A DNA stretch of 38,533 nucleotides, taken from Solimonas sp040377605. GTDB taxonomy: Bacteria > Pseudomonadota > Gammaproteobacteria > Nevskiales > Nevskiaceae. The notes below the pieces were generated by a model. It was not told the origin of the DNA and ran no database searches. It saw nothing but the letters and a program-made list of their open reading frames with translations. The translations under genes were made by a program, and so were the position numbers. The stretch spans positions 1 through 38,533 of the forward strand of contig JBEIOK010000011.1 of assembly GCA_040377605.1 (NCBI GenBank). The letters are read 5' to 3'. This document shows positions 25,717-33,467 of this stretch, in pieces (position 1 is the stretch's first letter; every line of letters starts with the position of its first letter).

Positions 25717-26812
25717 TCATAGCCCCTGCTTCAGGCTTTCCTGGATGAACGGATCGAGATGGCCGTCCAGCACCTTCTGCGTGTCGGCGATTTCCACGCC
25801 GGTGCGCAGGTCCTTGATGCGCGACTGGTCGAGCACGTAGGAGCGGATCTGGCTGCCCCATTCGATGTCGCTCTTGGAGTCCTCGACCTTCTGCTTCTCG
25901 GCGTTGCGCTTCTGCAGTTCGACCTCGTACAGCTTGGACTTCAGCATCTTCATCGCGTGGTCACGGTTGGCGTGCTGGCTGCGCTGGGTCTGGCAGGAGA
26001 CGACGATGCCGGACGGGTTGTGCTTGATGCGGATCGCCGACTCGGTCTTGTTGACGTGCTGACCGCCGGCGCCGCTGGAGCGGAACGTGGCAACTTCAAG
26101 ATCGGCCGGGTTGATCTCGATCTCGATGTTGTCGTCGATTTCCGGCGACACGAAGACACCGGAGAACGAGGTGTGGCGACGGCCGCCGGAATCGAACGGC
26201 GACTTGCGCACCAGGCGGTGCACGCCGGTCTCGGTGCGCAGCCAGCCGTAGGCATAGTCGCCCTGCACGTAGATCGTCGCCGACTTGATGCCCGCGACTT
26301 CGCCGTCGGAGCGGTCCATCAGCTCGACCTTGAAGCCCTTGCCTTCGGCCCAGCGCATGTACATGCGCAGCAGGATCTCGCCCCAGTCCTGGGCCTCGGT
26401 GCCGCCGGCACCGGACTGGATGTCGACATACGCGTTCGCGGCGTCCTGCTCACCGCTGAACATGCGCTTGAACTCCATGTCCGCGGCCATCTGGGCATAG
26501 CGCTCGACGTCGCGGCCGAGCTCGTCGATGGTCGCGCGGTCGTCCTCGGATTCCGCCAGTTCCAGCAGTTCCAGGGCATCCCGGAGGGCGGACTCGGCCT
26601 GATCCAGCGGCTGGATCACCGCCTCCAGCTTGGCCCGCTCGCGGCCCAGGTTCTGGGCGTATTCGGGCTTGTTCCAGACCTCGCCGTTCTCCAGCTCGGC
26701 GTTGACCTCGACCAGCCGGTCCTTCTTGGTATCGTAGTCAAAGATAGCCCCGCAGCGCGTCGAAACGCACTCGCAGGGCTGTCACCTCATTGCGGATCTG
26801 TTGGGCTTCCAT
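25717..26812 (-). CDS. prfB: Peptide chain release factor 2 with programmed +1 frameshift
   Basis: RF2 recognises UGA and UAA. The gene is read in two frames. ATG (26810-26812) starts MEAQQIRNEVTALRVRFDAL, which runs to CTT followed by an in-frame TGA (26738-26740). A +1 shift continues as DYDTKKDRLVEVNAELENGE into the long downstream frame. The full protein is 364 aa. The stop-codon recognition motif is SPF (in RKSPFDSGG) and the catalytic motif is GGQ (in SSGAGGQHVNKTES). A naive annotation starting near 26619 would lose about 65 residues. lysS follows. Confidence 0.96.
26738..26755 (-). promoter_or_regulatory. prfB: prfB programmed +1 frameshift site
   Basis: Minus-strand CGGGGC-TAT-CTT-TGA-C matches the RF2 recoding site (Shine-Dalgarno-like AGGGGG, then TAT CTT TGA C). 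When RF2 is scarce, the ribosome slips from CTT to TTT at the UGA and makes more RF2. Confidence 0.95.
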
Positions 26813-26837
26813 GGGATGCCTGGTCTGAAGGGCGCGG

Positions 26838-26843
26838 ATTATA
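26838..26843 (-). promoter_or_regulatory. Consensus -10 box of the prfB-lysS promoter
   Basis: Minus-strand TATAAT is an exact consensus -10 box, 25 nt before the prfB ATG. I see no good -35 box at 16-18 nt. Confidence 0.55.
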
Positions 26844-26884
26844 GGCGAAGCGTCCCGCGCACTGCCGGAAATCGGCGGCCGCAC

Positions 26885-26915
26885 TTGAGCCTCCCCCACA
26901 GCGCGCTGCTATAGT
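26885..26915 (+). promoter_or_regulatory. Probable promoter of the OmpA-family gene
   Basis: TTGAGC (26885-26890) and an extended -10, TGCTATAGT (26907-26915), lie 49 nt before the ATG. The spacer is long (19 nt), so the extended -10 probably matters most. Confidence 0.5.
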
Positions 26916-26964
26916 TCGCCCCAGCCAAGTTCCTGGCATGGAACAGCAATCAGGGGAGAAAATC

Positions 26965-28263
26965 ATGGGACTTCGTTTGGGAACCGCGGGCCGCGTTGCG
27001 CTGCTCGCTTTGGCCATGACGGCCAGCGCGCCGGTCGCGGCGCAGATGATGGCGGACATCGACGACACCGACTTTTCGTCCTCTGACGACTCGGGCGGTG
27101 ACGACGGGGCCTACGCCGAGGCCACACTGCAGCAACGCACGTGGTACGTCTCGCCGATGTTCTCCTACACCTTTGCCGACCAGGATCGCGGCATCGATGA
27201 CGGGATCGGCGCCACCATCGCCGTCGGCAAGAAGGTCACGCGCGGCATGGCACTGGAACTGACCGGCTTCTTCACGACGGCCGACGCCGAATCCGGCGGC
27301 GGCGACTCCACCGAGCTCAAGGGCATCGGCGCCGCGGCCCTGATCACCCCGTTCAGCAGCCTGCCGGACCTGTATTCCGTCCTGGCCCTGATGTACGGCA
27401 GCGGCAGCAACAACCCGGGCCTGATCGCAGACTATGAAAGCACGGTCTTCGATATCGGCCTGGGCTATCTGTTCTCGCTCAGCGACCGCATCAAGATCCG
27501 TACCGAAGCGCGTTATCGCACCGACGCGCATGACCGCAAGGAAGCCGGCATCGATCCGGGCAACAAGCACTTCCAGGACGCCGTGCTGAACCTCGGCGTG
27601 CTGCTGCCGCTGGGCAGCGTCGTGCCGCCGGCGGAAGCGCCGGTGGAAGTCGTCGAAGCCGCGCCGGCCGTGGCCGCTGCCGACAGTGACGGCGACGGCA
27701 TCCCGGATGATCTCGACAAGTGCCCGGACACGGCGGCCGGTATCGCCGTGGGCGCCGATGGCTGCCCGCTGGACACCGACGGCGACGGCATCCCCGACTA
27801 CCTCGATGAATGCCCGCGCTCGCCCGCTGGCGCCAAGGTCCTGGCCAATGGTTGCGCCCTGACCGGCGATTGCCGCACGCCGCGCGCGGGCGAGCAGGTC
27901 GACGAGAACGGCTGCGCGGTCGAGCAGCGCTTCATCCTGAAGGGCGTGAAGTTCGAGTTCGACTCGGACCGCCTGACGCCGGAAGCGCAAACCATCCTCA
28001 ATGACGTCGCCGGTACGCTGCAGGCCTACCCGGACGTCAAGGTCGAGCTGCAGGGTCACACCGACAACATCGGTTCCGATGCCTACAACCAGGGCCTGTC
28101 CGAGCGCCGCGCGATTGCGGTCAAGACCTACCTGGGCGGCCGCGAGGTCGTGGCGGATCGCATGACGCCGGTGGGCTACGGCGAGTCGCAGCCGATCGAG
28201 ACCAATGACACCGAGGAAGGCCGCGAGAACAACCGCCGCGTCGAACTCAAGGTCCTCGAGTAA
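26965..28263 (+). CDS. OmpA-family outer membrane protein with calcium-type repeats
   Basis: This 432-aa protein has a signal peptide (ending APVAAQ). A beta-barrel domain follows (about residues 45-210; WYVSPMFSYTFADQDRGIDD opens it). Next come two thrombospondin type 3-like Asp-rich repeats, DSDGDGIPDDLDKCPDT and DTDGDGIPDYLDECPRS. The C-terminal OmpA peptidoglycan-binding domain (about 325-430) has KFEFDSDRLTPEAQ, GHTDNIGSDAYNQGLSERRA and NNRRVELKVL. It tethers the outer membrane to peptidoglycan. The start ATG 26965 has GGGGAG upstream; the in-frame ATG at 26938 would lengthen and weaken the signal peptide. A strong terminator follows. Confidence 0.93.
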   Translation: MGLRLGTAGRVALLALAMTASAPVAAQMMADIDDTDFSSSDDSGGDDGAYAEATLQQRTWYVSPMFSYTFADQDRGIDDGIGATIAVGKKVTRGMALELTGFFTTADAESGGGDSTELKGIGAAALITPFSSLPDLYSVLALMYGSGSNNPGLIADYESTVFDIGLGYLFSLSDRIKIRTEARYRTDAHDRKEAGIDPGNKHFQDAVLNLGVLLPLGSVVPPAEAPVEVVEAAPAVAAADSDGDGIPDDLDKCPDTAAGIAVGADGCPLDTDGDGIPDYLDECPRSPAGAKVLANGCALTGDCRTPRAGEQVDENGCAVEQRFILKGVKFEFDSDRLTPEAQTILNDVAGTLQAYPDVKVELQGHTDNIGSDAYNQGLSERRAIAVKTYLGGREVVADRMTPVGYGESQPIETNDTEEGRENNRRVELKVLE

Positions 28264-28281
28264 GCACCACGGCCGCACCTG

Positions 28282-28315
28282 AAAAACCCGCCGGGATCCC
28301 CCGGCGGGTTTTTTG
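28282..28315 (+). terminator. Intrinsic terminator after the OmpA-family gene
   Basis: AACCCGCCGG (28285-28294) pairs with CCGGCGGGTT (28301-28310), extended by flanking A and T runs and followed by TTTTG. Confidence 0.92.
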
Positions 28316-28404
28316 TTGCCCGGGCCCCGCCCCCTGGGAATTCCTCATTGACGCGCCTCCGGACGACCTCAACAATGCATCGCAATTCCAGGGAGTGGTT
28401 CTCG

Positions 28405-29223
28405 ATGCGCATCCGATTCCAATGGCTGGCCGTGCCGGCCTTCGCACTGCTGTGTCTCCCGGCGCTGGCCGATACGCACGCCCGCAAGGCACTGGACCCC
28501 GCCAAGGCCACGGTCGCGGAGATCCAGTCGTGCATGAGCGCCAACCTGATCGGCCGCGCCGCCCTGCGCGACCTGGCAGTCAAGGTCACCGACCGCGAGG
28601 GCAAGGAACATGCCCTGCGCATGAAGCTCTACTGGAAGCCCGATACCAGCGGCCGGACGCGTCTGAACCTGCGCCTGATGGAACCCGCCGCCACGCGCGG
28701 TTCCAGCTATCTGATGCTGCAGAACGGGGGGCAGGAGGAGGTCTACTTCTGGCTGCCCGGTGGCGACCGCGCCCTGCGCATCACCGGCCAGAACACCGGC
28801 GAGCCGCTGTGGGGCACCGACTTCAGCTACGCCGAGATCAAGCAGGTGCTGGGGCTGATCGCCCTGGGGGACTCCACGCGCCTGACGGACGCCACCGTCG
28901 AGAAACGCCCGACCTACGTACTGGAGACCCGCACCGCACTGGCCGACTCGGGCTACAGCAAGGTGCTGTCGTATGTCGATCGCGCCACCTGCACGCTGCT
29001 CAAGAGCGAGTTCTTCGCCAAGGGCGACAAGCCGCGCAAGGTCCTCGACGCCGATGTCTCCAGCCTGCTGCAGGCCGACCAGTACTGGACCGTGCTCGGC
29101 TACACGATGCGCGATCTGCGGGCAGGCTCGCGCACGCGGGTGGACCTCAGCGACTTCAGCGTCGATGAACGCCTGCCGGAACGTCTGTTTGAACCCAAAC
29201 GCTTCTTCGAGCCCTTCGAGTAA
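28405..29223 (+). CDS. LolA-like outer membrane lipoprotein-sorting protein
   Basis: This 272-aa periplasmic protein has a signal peptide (MRIRFQWLAVPAFALLCLPA, cleavage after LADT or LA). Its family fold resembles LolA/LolB. The stretch SSYLMLQNGGQEEVYFWLPG, RITGQNTGEPLWGTDFSYAE and a C-terminal DLSDFSVDERLPERLFEP are typical of the group encoded beside MMPL exporters. It probably carries a lipid or lipoprotein handed over by the next gene's product. ATG 28405 has GGGAG 9 nt upstream; ATGs at 28348 and 28375 would extend the N-terminus before the signal peptide. The MMPL gene follows 27 nt later. Confidence 0.83.
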   Translation: MRIRFQWLAVPAFALLCLPALADTHARKALDPAKATVAEIQSCMSANLIGRAALRDLAVKVTDREGKEHALRMKLYWKPDTSGRTRLNLRLMEPAATRGSSYLMLQNGGQEEVYFWLPGGDRALRITGQNTGEPLWGTDFSYAEIKQVLGLIALGDSTRLTDATVEKRPTYVLETRTALADSGYSKVLSYVDRATCTLLKSEFFAKGDKPRKVLDADVSSLLQADQYWTVLGYTMRDLRAGSRTRVDLSDFSVDERLPERLFEPKRFFEPFE

Positions 29224-29250
29224 GCGCAGCACCCGAGCGCCGGAGCGCGC

Positions 29251-32034
29251 GTGACGACCGATTTACCCCTGACGCCGGCGGAACCCCCGCCGGCGTTTCT
29301 GCATCGGTGGCTGGTCCACCGCGCCGCCTGGGTACTGTCGGCCGTCTTCCTGCTGAGCCTGCTGGCGGTGATGCAGCTTGTCGACTGGCGCACCGGTGAG
29401 CTGCGCCTGAGCATTGACCCGTCGCTCGACCCACTGGTCGCCCGCGAGCATCCGGACCGGCGCTACTACGACGATATCCGGCGCCGCTTCGGCAACGACG
29501 AGAGCGTGTTGGTGATGCTGCAGGGGCCGGATGCCTACGCGCCGGATGCGCTGCACCGCTTGCATGCCGCCGGTCAGGCGCTGTTCGAGCTGCCGGGCGT
29601 GGAACAGATCACCTCGCTGGTCACCGTTCCGCTGGCGCACCGCGGCGGTGACGCCCTCGAACTGCGGCGGCTGGCGCCCGACGATTTCGACGATCCCGCG
29701 CTGGCCCCGCGCCTGCGCGCCGAGATTGCGCAGCACCCGCTGTATCGCCATCAACTGGTCTCGGCCGACGGCCGCTCGGCCGCCCTGGTGATGGGTCTGG
29801 AAGTGCTGAACGACCGCGAGTTGCTGGACCTGAAACTGATCGAGCAGATCCGTCGCGTCGCCGAAGCCGCCGCCGGTCCGGACTATCGCGTCCACGTGAC
29901 AGGCGCGGCCGTGCTGCGCGACGCCACCAGCCAGACCGTCACGGCCCAGCTGCGCTGGGTGATTCCCGCCATCGTCGCGATGCTGTCGGTGTTTCTGGCC
30001 CTGAGTTTCCGCAGCATGTACGGCGTGCTGTTGCCGCTGCTGACCATCACCATTGCCTCGCTGTGGACGCTGGCCGTGCTCAGCGCCCTCGGGCGCTCAC
30101 TCAATCTGATCACCAGCCTCGTGCCCCCGCTGCTGGTGACGATGGGGCTGGCCTACTGCGCCCACACGCTTTCCGAGTTTGATCATCTGGCGCGACTGCA
30201 TCCGCAGGACGATCGCCGGCAGCGTGTGCTGCGCCTGCTGCGCGAGATTGCCGCACCCGTCACGCTCACCGGTGTCACCACCGCCGTCGGCCTGCTCGCC
30301 CTGCTGATCAACGAGCTGCCGGCGATCCGAGAGTTCGCCTGGCTGTCGACGCTGGGCGTCATCCTCTGCGCGCTGCTGGCGCTGACCTTCCTGCCGGCGA
30401 TGCTGTGTTACGTCCAGCCGCGGCGCAGGCCGGCCACGCCAGACCTGTTCGACCGCAGCGGCCGACGGCTCGGCGAGTTCGACATGCGTCATCGCCGCAG
30501 CATCCTGATCGTGGCCGGCATCGCCCTGCTGCTGGCCATCGCATCCAGCACGCAGATCCGGGTGGGAGATCAGTTCGTCGGCATCTTCCAGCCGGAGTCG
30601 CAGGTCCGCCAGGATTTCGAGGCGATCAACCGCAGCCTCGGGGGCGTCAATCCGGTCACGCTCGTGGTCGACGCGGGTACGCGCGACGGCCTGCTGGAGC
30701 CGGCCACCCTGCGCGCGCTCGACCGCTTCCAGGACTGGCTGCGGCAGCAGCCGGAAATCGGGCATGTCGGCGGACTCACCGACCATCTGCGGGTGCTGTC
30801 GGAAACCTTGAACGGCGAATCACCGGGCGTGCTACCGACCACCGCCTCGGGTGCGCAGCAGCTGCTGTTCTTCGGTGACAGCCGCGCCCTGCGCGGCCTG
30901 ATCAACGCGGATCGCTCCACCAGCCTGATCCAGTTGAGGCTGCGCGTCGACGACACGGCCGACGTCACCGCCCTGCTGGCGCGCATTCACGCCCGCGCGC
31001 AGACCCTGCCGCGACACCTGCAGGTTCGCGCCACCGGCAACACGGTACTGGTTGCCGAGTCGGTGGAGCGCGTGACACAGGGCCAGATGCAGAGCATCGC
31101 GCTGGCGCTATTGCTGATCCTGGCCTGCCTGTCCGTGCAGTTCTGGTCGCTGAGCGTCGGCCTGCTGGCGACGCTGCCCACCGTGCTGCAGACCGCCCTG
31201 TACTTCGGCGGTCTGGGAATCTCCGGCGTCCAGCTGAACGCCACCACCAGTCTCGTCGAATGCCTGGTACTGGGCCTGGCGATCGACGACACCATCCACT
31301 ATCTCGCGCGCTTCAACAACAGCGCGCGCAGCTCCGGCTCCGAGTCCCGCGCAGCGGTCAGCGCCCTGTCGGCCGTGCTGCGCCCGATCACGCTGACCAA
31401 GGCGATGCTGGCGCTGGGTTTCCTGATGCTGGTCACCGGGGATCTGCACAACCAGGCCACCTTCGGCTGGCTGGCAGCGGGCACACTCTTCGCCGCCTGG
31501 CTGGTGGATGTATTCGTCACCCCGGCGTTCATGAGTGGCGTGCGGGTGGTGACCTTGTGGGACAGCCTGCGCCTGAATCTCGGCAGCGACGTGCAGAAGA
31601 CCATCCCCCTGTTTGCCGGCATGAGCACCCGCCAGGCCCGCATCTTCGCGATCATGGCGCACTTGCAGACCGTGCCCGCCGGCACCCGCCTGATCCGCGA
31701 GGGCGAAACGGCCGGCAATGGCACCGCCGGCGATCCGGCCGGCGACATCTACGTGGTGATCGATGGCCGGTTGCGCGTCTGGGTCGAGCGCGACGGCGCG
31801 GAACAGACACTGGCGGTGGTGGGGCGCGGCGCGGTCATCGGCGAGGTTGGCTATTTCGGTCAGAAGCGCATGGCCACGGTCGACACCGAAACCCCGGTGC
31901 GACTGCTGCGCTTCGACGACGCCGACCAGGAACGCATCTGTCGGCGCTATCCGGCCATTGCGGCACGCGTCTTCCTCAATCTGAACCGTCTGCAGGCCGA
32001 GCGCCGCGCCCAACCGACGCGCGTCGTCAGCTGA
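29251..32034 (+). CDS. MMPL/RND-family exporter fused to a cNMP-binding-like domain
   Basis: This 927-aa inner-membrane protein has the RND/MMPL layout: TM1 (about residues 25-48), a periplasmic loop, five helices (about 230-400), a second loop, then six helices (about 415-435 and 610-765). The motif GLAIDDTIHYLARFNN marks the second half. After TM12 comes an extra cytoplasmic domain (about 780-925) resembling a cyclic-nucleotide-binding/CRP-like fold. It includes VPAGTRLIREGETAG, DIYVVIDGRLRVWVER, VVGRGAVIGEVGYFG and a helix with RICRRYPAIAARVFLNLNRL. Start GTG has CGGAG upstream. With the LolA-like protein it probably exports a lipid; the substrate is unknown. A palindrome and terminator follow. 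Confidence 0.85.
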   Translation: MTTDLPLTPAEPPPAFLHRWLVHRAAWVLSAVFLLSLLAVMQLVDWRTGELRLSIDPSLDPLVAREHPDRRYYDDIRRRFGNDESVLVMLQGPDAYAPDALHRLHAAGQALFELPGVEQITSLVTVPLAHRGGDALELRRLAPDDFDDPALAPRLRAEIAQHPLYRHQLVSADGRSAALVMGLEVLNDRELLDLKLIEQIRRVAEAAAGPDYRVHVTGAAVLRDATSQTVTAQLRWVIPAIVAMLSVFLALSFRSMYGVLLPLLTITIASLWTLAVLSALGRSLNLITSLVPPLLVTMGLAYCAHTLSEFDHLARLHPQDDRRQRVLRLLREIAAPVTLTGVTTAVGLLALLINELPAIREFAWLSTLGVILCALLALTFLPAMLCYVQPRRRPATPDLFDRSGRRLGEFDMRHRRSILIVAGIALLLAIASSTQIRVGDQFVGIFQPESQVRQDFEAINRSLGGVNPVTLVVDAGTRDGLLEPATLRALDRFQDWLRQQPEIGHVGGLTDHLRVLSETLNGESPGVLPTTASGAQQLLFFGDSRALRGLINADRSTSLIQLRLRVDDTADVTALLARIHARAQTLPRHLQVRATGNTVLVAESVERVTQGQMQSIALALLLILACLSVQFWSLSVGLLATLPTVLQTALYFGGLGISGVQLNATTSLVECLVLGLAIDDTIHYLARFNNSARSSGSESRAAVSALSAVLRPITLTKAMLALGFLMLVTGDLHNQATFGWLAAGTLFAAWLVDVFVTPAFMSGVRVVTLWDSLRLNLGSDVQKTIPLFAGMSTRQARIFAIMAHLQTVPAGTRLIREGETAGNGTAGDPAGDIYVVIDGRLRVWVERDGAEQTLAVVGRGAVIGEVGYFGQKRMATVDTETPVRLLRFDDADQERICRRYPAIAARVFLNLNRLQAERRAQPTRVVS

Positions 32035-32047
32035 CCGCCGCCGTGCA

Positions 32048-32064
32048 GGCTCAGGTTCTGAGCC
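32048..32064 (+). repeat. 17-bp intergenic palindrome, copy 2 of 3
   Basis: GGCTCAGGTTCTGAGCC, with flanking A and T extending the stem to 7-8 bp, starts 13 nt after the MMPL stop, in the direction of transcription. Confidence 0.75.
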
Positions 32065-32122
32065 TTTCCCGTCTTAGGCTGTGTCCCGTGAAAGCTGCTC
32101 TTTCACAGTCGCCAACTGCTTC

Positions 32123-32150
32123 AGGGCCGCCTCGCGCGGCCCTCTTTTTT
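32123..32150 (+). terminator. Intrinsic terminator downstream of the MMPL gene
   Basis: AGGGCCGC (32123-32130) pairs with GCGGCCCT (32136-32143), followed by CTTTTTT. It lies 88 nt after the MMPL stop. The rest of the 290-nt gap to the adaptor gene (32151-32324) shows no credible gene; a weak TTCGAG-N17-GACAAT pair near 32226-32254 is the only promoter-like signal I see. Confidence 0.85.
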
Positions 32151-32324
32151 GGGGACGCCCTCCGGGCGGAAAAAGCCGATTCGCTGCCCACGCTGCCGAA
32201 AACCGGCTGATGCAAACGAGGGATTCGAGCGCCGTCACCCACCGCCGACAATCGATGCCACACATCCATGAGCCACTGCCGGTGATGAACGGCACCGTGG
32301 ACGACCACGACGGAGGGCTTGGCC

Positions 32325-33467
32325 GTGAGCCGAGACCAGGTTGCGACGCCCCTGCTGCGATCCGTGTCTGACCGCAAGACCGCCCGCGCGGGATGCCGGC
32401 TGCTGCTCGCGGTGCTGGCGATGTCGGTCGCGGGGTGCGGCGCGGGTGATGCGCAGGCCCCGGTGGTCAAACCCGCGCTGACCGTCGAGCTGGTCTCCCC
32501 AACGCGCCAGCAGTGGCCGGATCGGCTGGCGGCCAGCGGCGAGGTGGCCGCGTGGCAGGAAGCCAGCATCGGGGCCGAAATCGGCGGCGTGCGGCTCGAC
32601 GACGTGCTCGTCAACGTCGGCGACCGTGTGCGCAAGGGACAGCTACTGGCCCGTTTCAACGAGGACACCCTGCGGGCCGAACTGGCGCGCCTGGATGCCG
32701 CCGTCGCCGAAGCCACGGCCCATTTCGACAAGGCGCAGGCCGAGGCCGCGCGTGCCGAACGACTGCTGGCCACCGAGAGCATCTCCGGGCAGACCGCGCA
32801 TGCGCTGCGCGCGCAGGCGGCGGCCGCCGAGGCACAGCTTGCGTCGGCACGGGCCCTGCAGCATGCACAGGTCCTGAAGCTGCGCTATGCGCGCGTCGTT
32901 GCACCGGACGAGGGCGTGATCTCGGCGCGCCACGCGACGGTCGGCACGGTCGGCACCATTGGCACGGAGCTGTTCCGACTGGTGCGCGGCCACCGGCTCG
33001 AATGGCGTGCGGAGGTGCCTGCCGCTGCGCTGGGCCGACTCAAGCCCGGACTGCCGGTGTCAGTGAAAGCACTGGACGGCACGCCCGTGAATGGCGCGCT
33101 GCGTCAGCTGTCGCCGGTGGTGAATACCGGGACGCGCAATGGCTTGGTCTACGTCGACTTGCCCGCCGACAGCGGGTTAGCGGCCGGCATGTTTCTCAGC
33201 GGGCACATCACCCTGCCGGCGCGCGAGGCGCTGACCGTTCCCGAGGCGGCCGTCGTCCTGCGTGACGGCCATCGTTACCTGATGCGCGTCGATGATGATC
33301 GGCGCGTCCACGCGATCAAGGTGCAGACCGGACGGCGGCAAGGCCAGTCGATCGAGCTGCTCGACAGCGCCGCACTTGCCGACGGCCGCTATGTCGCCTC
33401 CGGCGGCGCCTTCCTGATCGACGGCGATCTCGTGCAGGTGGTCGCCGCACCGGTCACCACCCCATGA
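32325..33467 (+). CDS. RND efflux periplasmic adaptor (lipoprotein, HlyD/AcrA type)
   Basis: This 380-aa membrane fusion protein links an inner-membrane pump to an outer-membrane channel. It has a lipoprotein signal (LLLAVLAMSVAGC, Cys at about residue 36). A split biotinyl/lipoyl domain (LVNVGDRVRKGQLLARF and YARVVAPDEGVISARHATVG) brackets an alpha-helical hairpin of Ala/Glu-rich coiled coil (about residues 115-180). Beta-barrel and membrane-proximal domains follow. Start GTG 32325 has CGGAGGG 7 nt upstream; a TTG at 32319 is too close to it. Its stop overlaps the pump start (ATGA). No outer-membrane partner is adjacent; the TolC-like protein at 12.6 kb could serve. Confidence 0.92.
   Translation: MSRDQVATPLLRSVSDRKTARAGCRLLLAVLAMSVAGCGAGDAQAPVVKPALTVELVSPTRQQWPDRLAASGEVAAWQEASIGAEIGGVRLDDVLVNVGDRVRKGQLLARFNEDTLRAELARLDAAVAEATAHFDKAQAEAARAERLLATESISGQTAHALRAQAAAAEAQLASARALQHAQVLKLRYARVVAPDEGVISARHATVGTVGTIGTELFRLVRGHRLEWRAEVPAAALGRLKPGLPVSVKALDGTPVNGALRQLSPVVNTGTRNGLVYVDLPADSGLAAGMFLSGHITLPAREALTVPEAAVVLRDGHRYLMRVDDDRRVHAIKVQTGRRQGQSIELLDSAALADGRYVASGGAFLIDGDLVQVVAAPVTTP

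Noticed and set aside
26950..28278. 442-aa minus-strand frame opposite the OmpA-family gene
   Set aside because: It covers the OmpA-family gene almost exactly, and the sense protein has a signal peptide and known domains.
32081..32371. Small open frames in the gap after the MMPL gene
   Set aside because: They run through the terminator hairpin and into the adaptor gene in another frame, with no ribosome site or domain.
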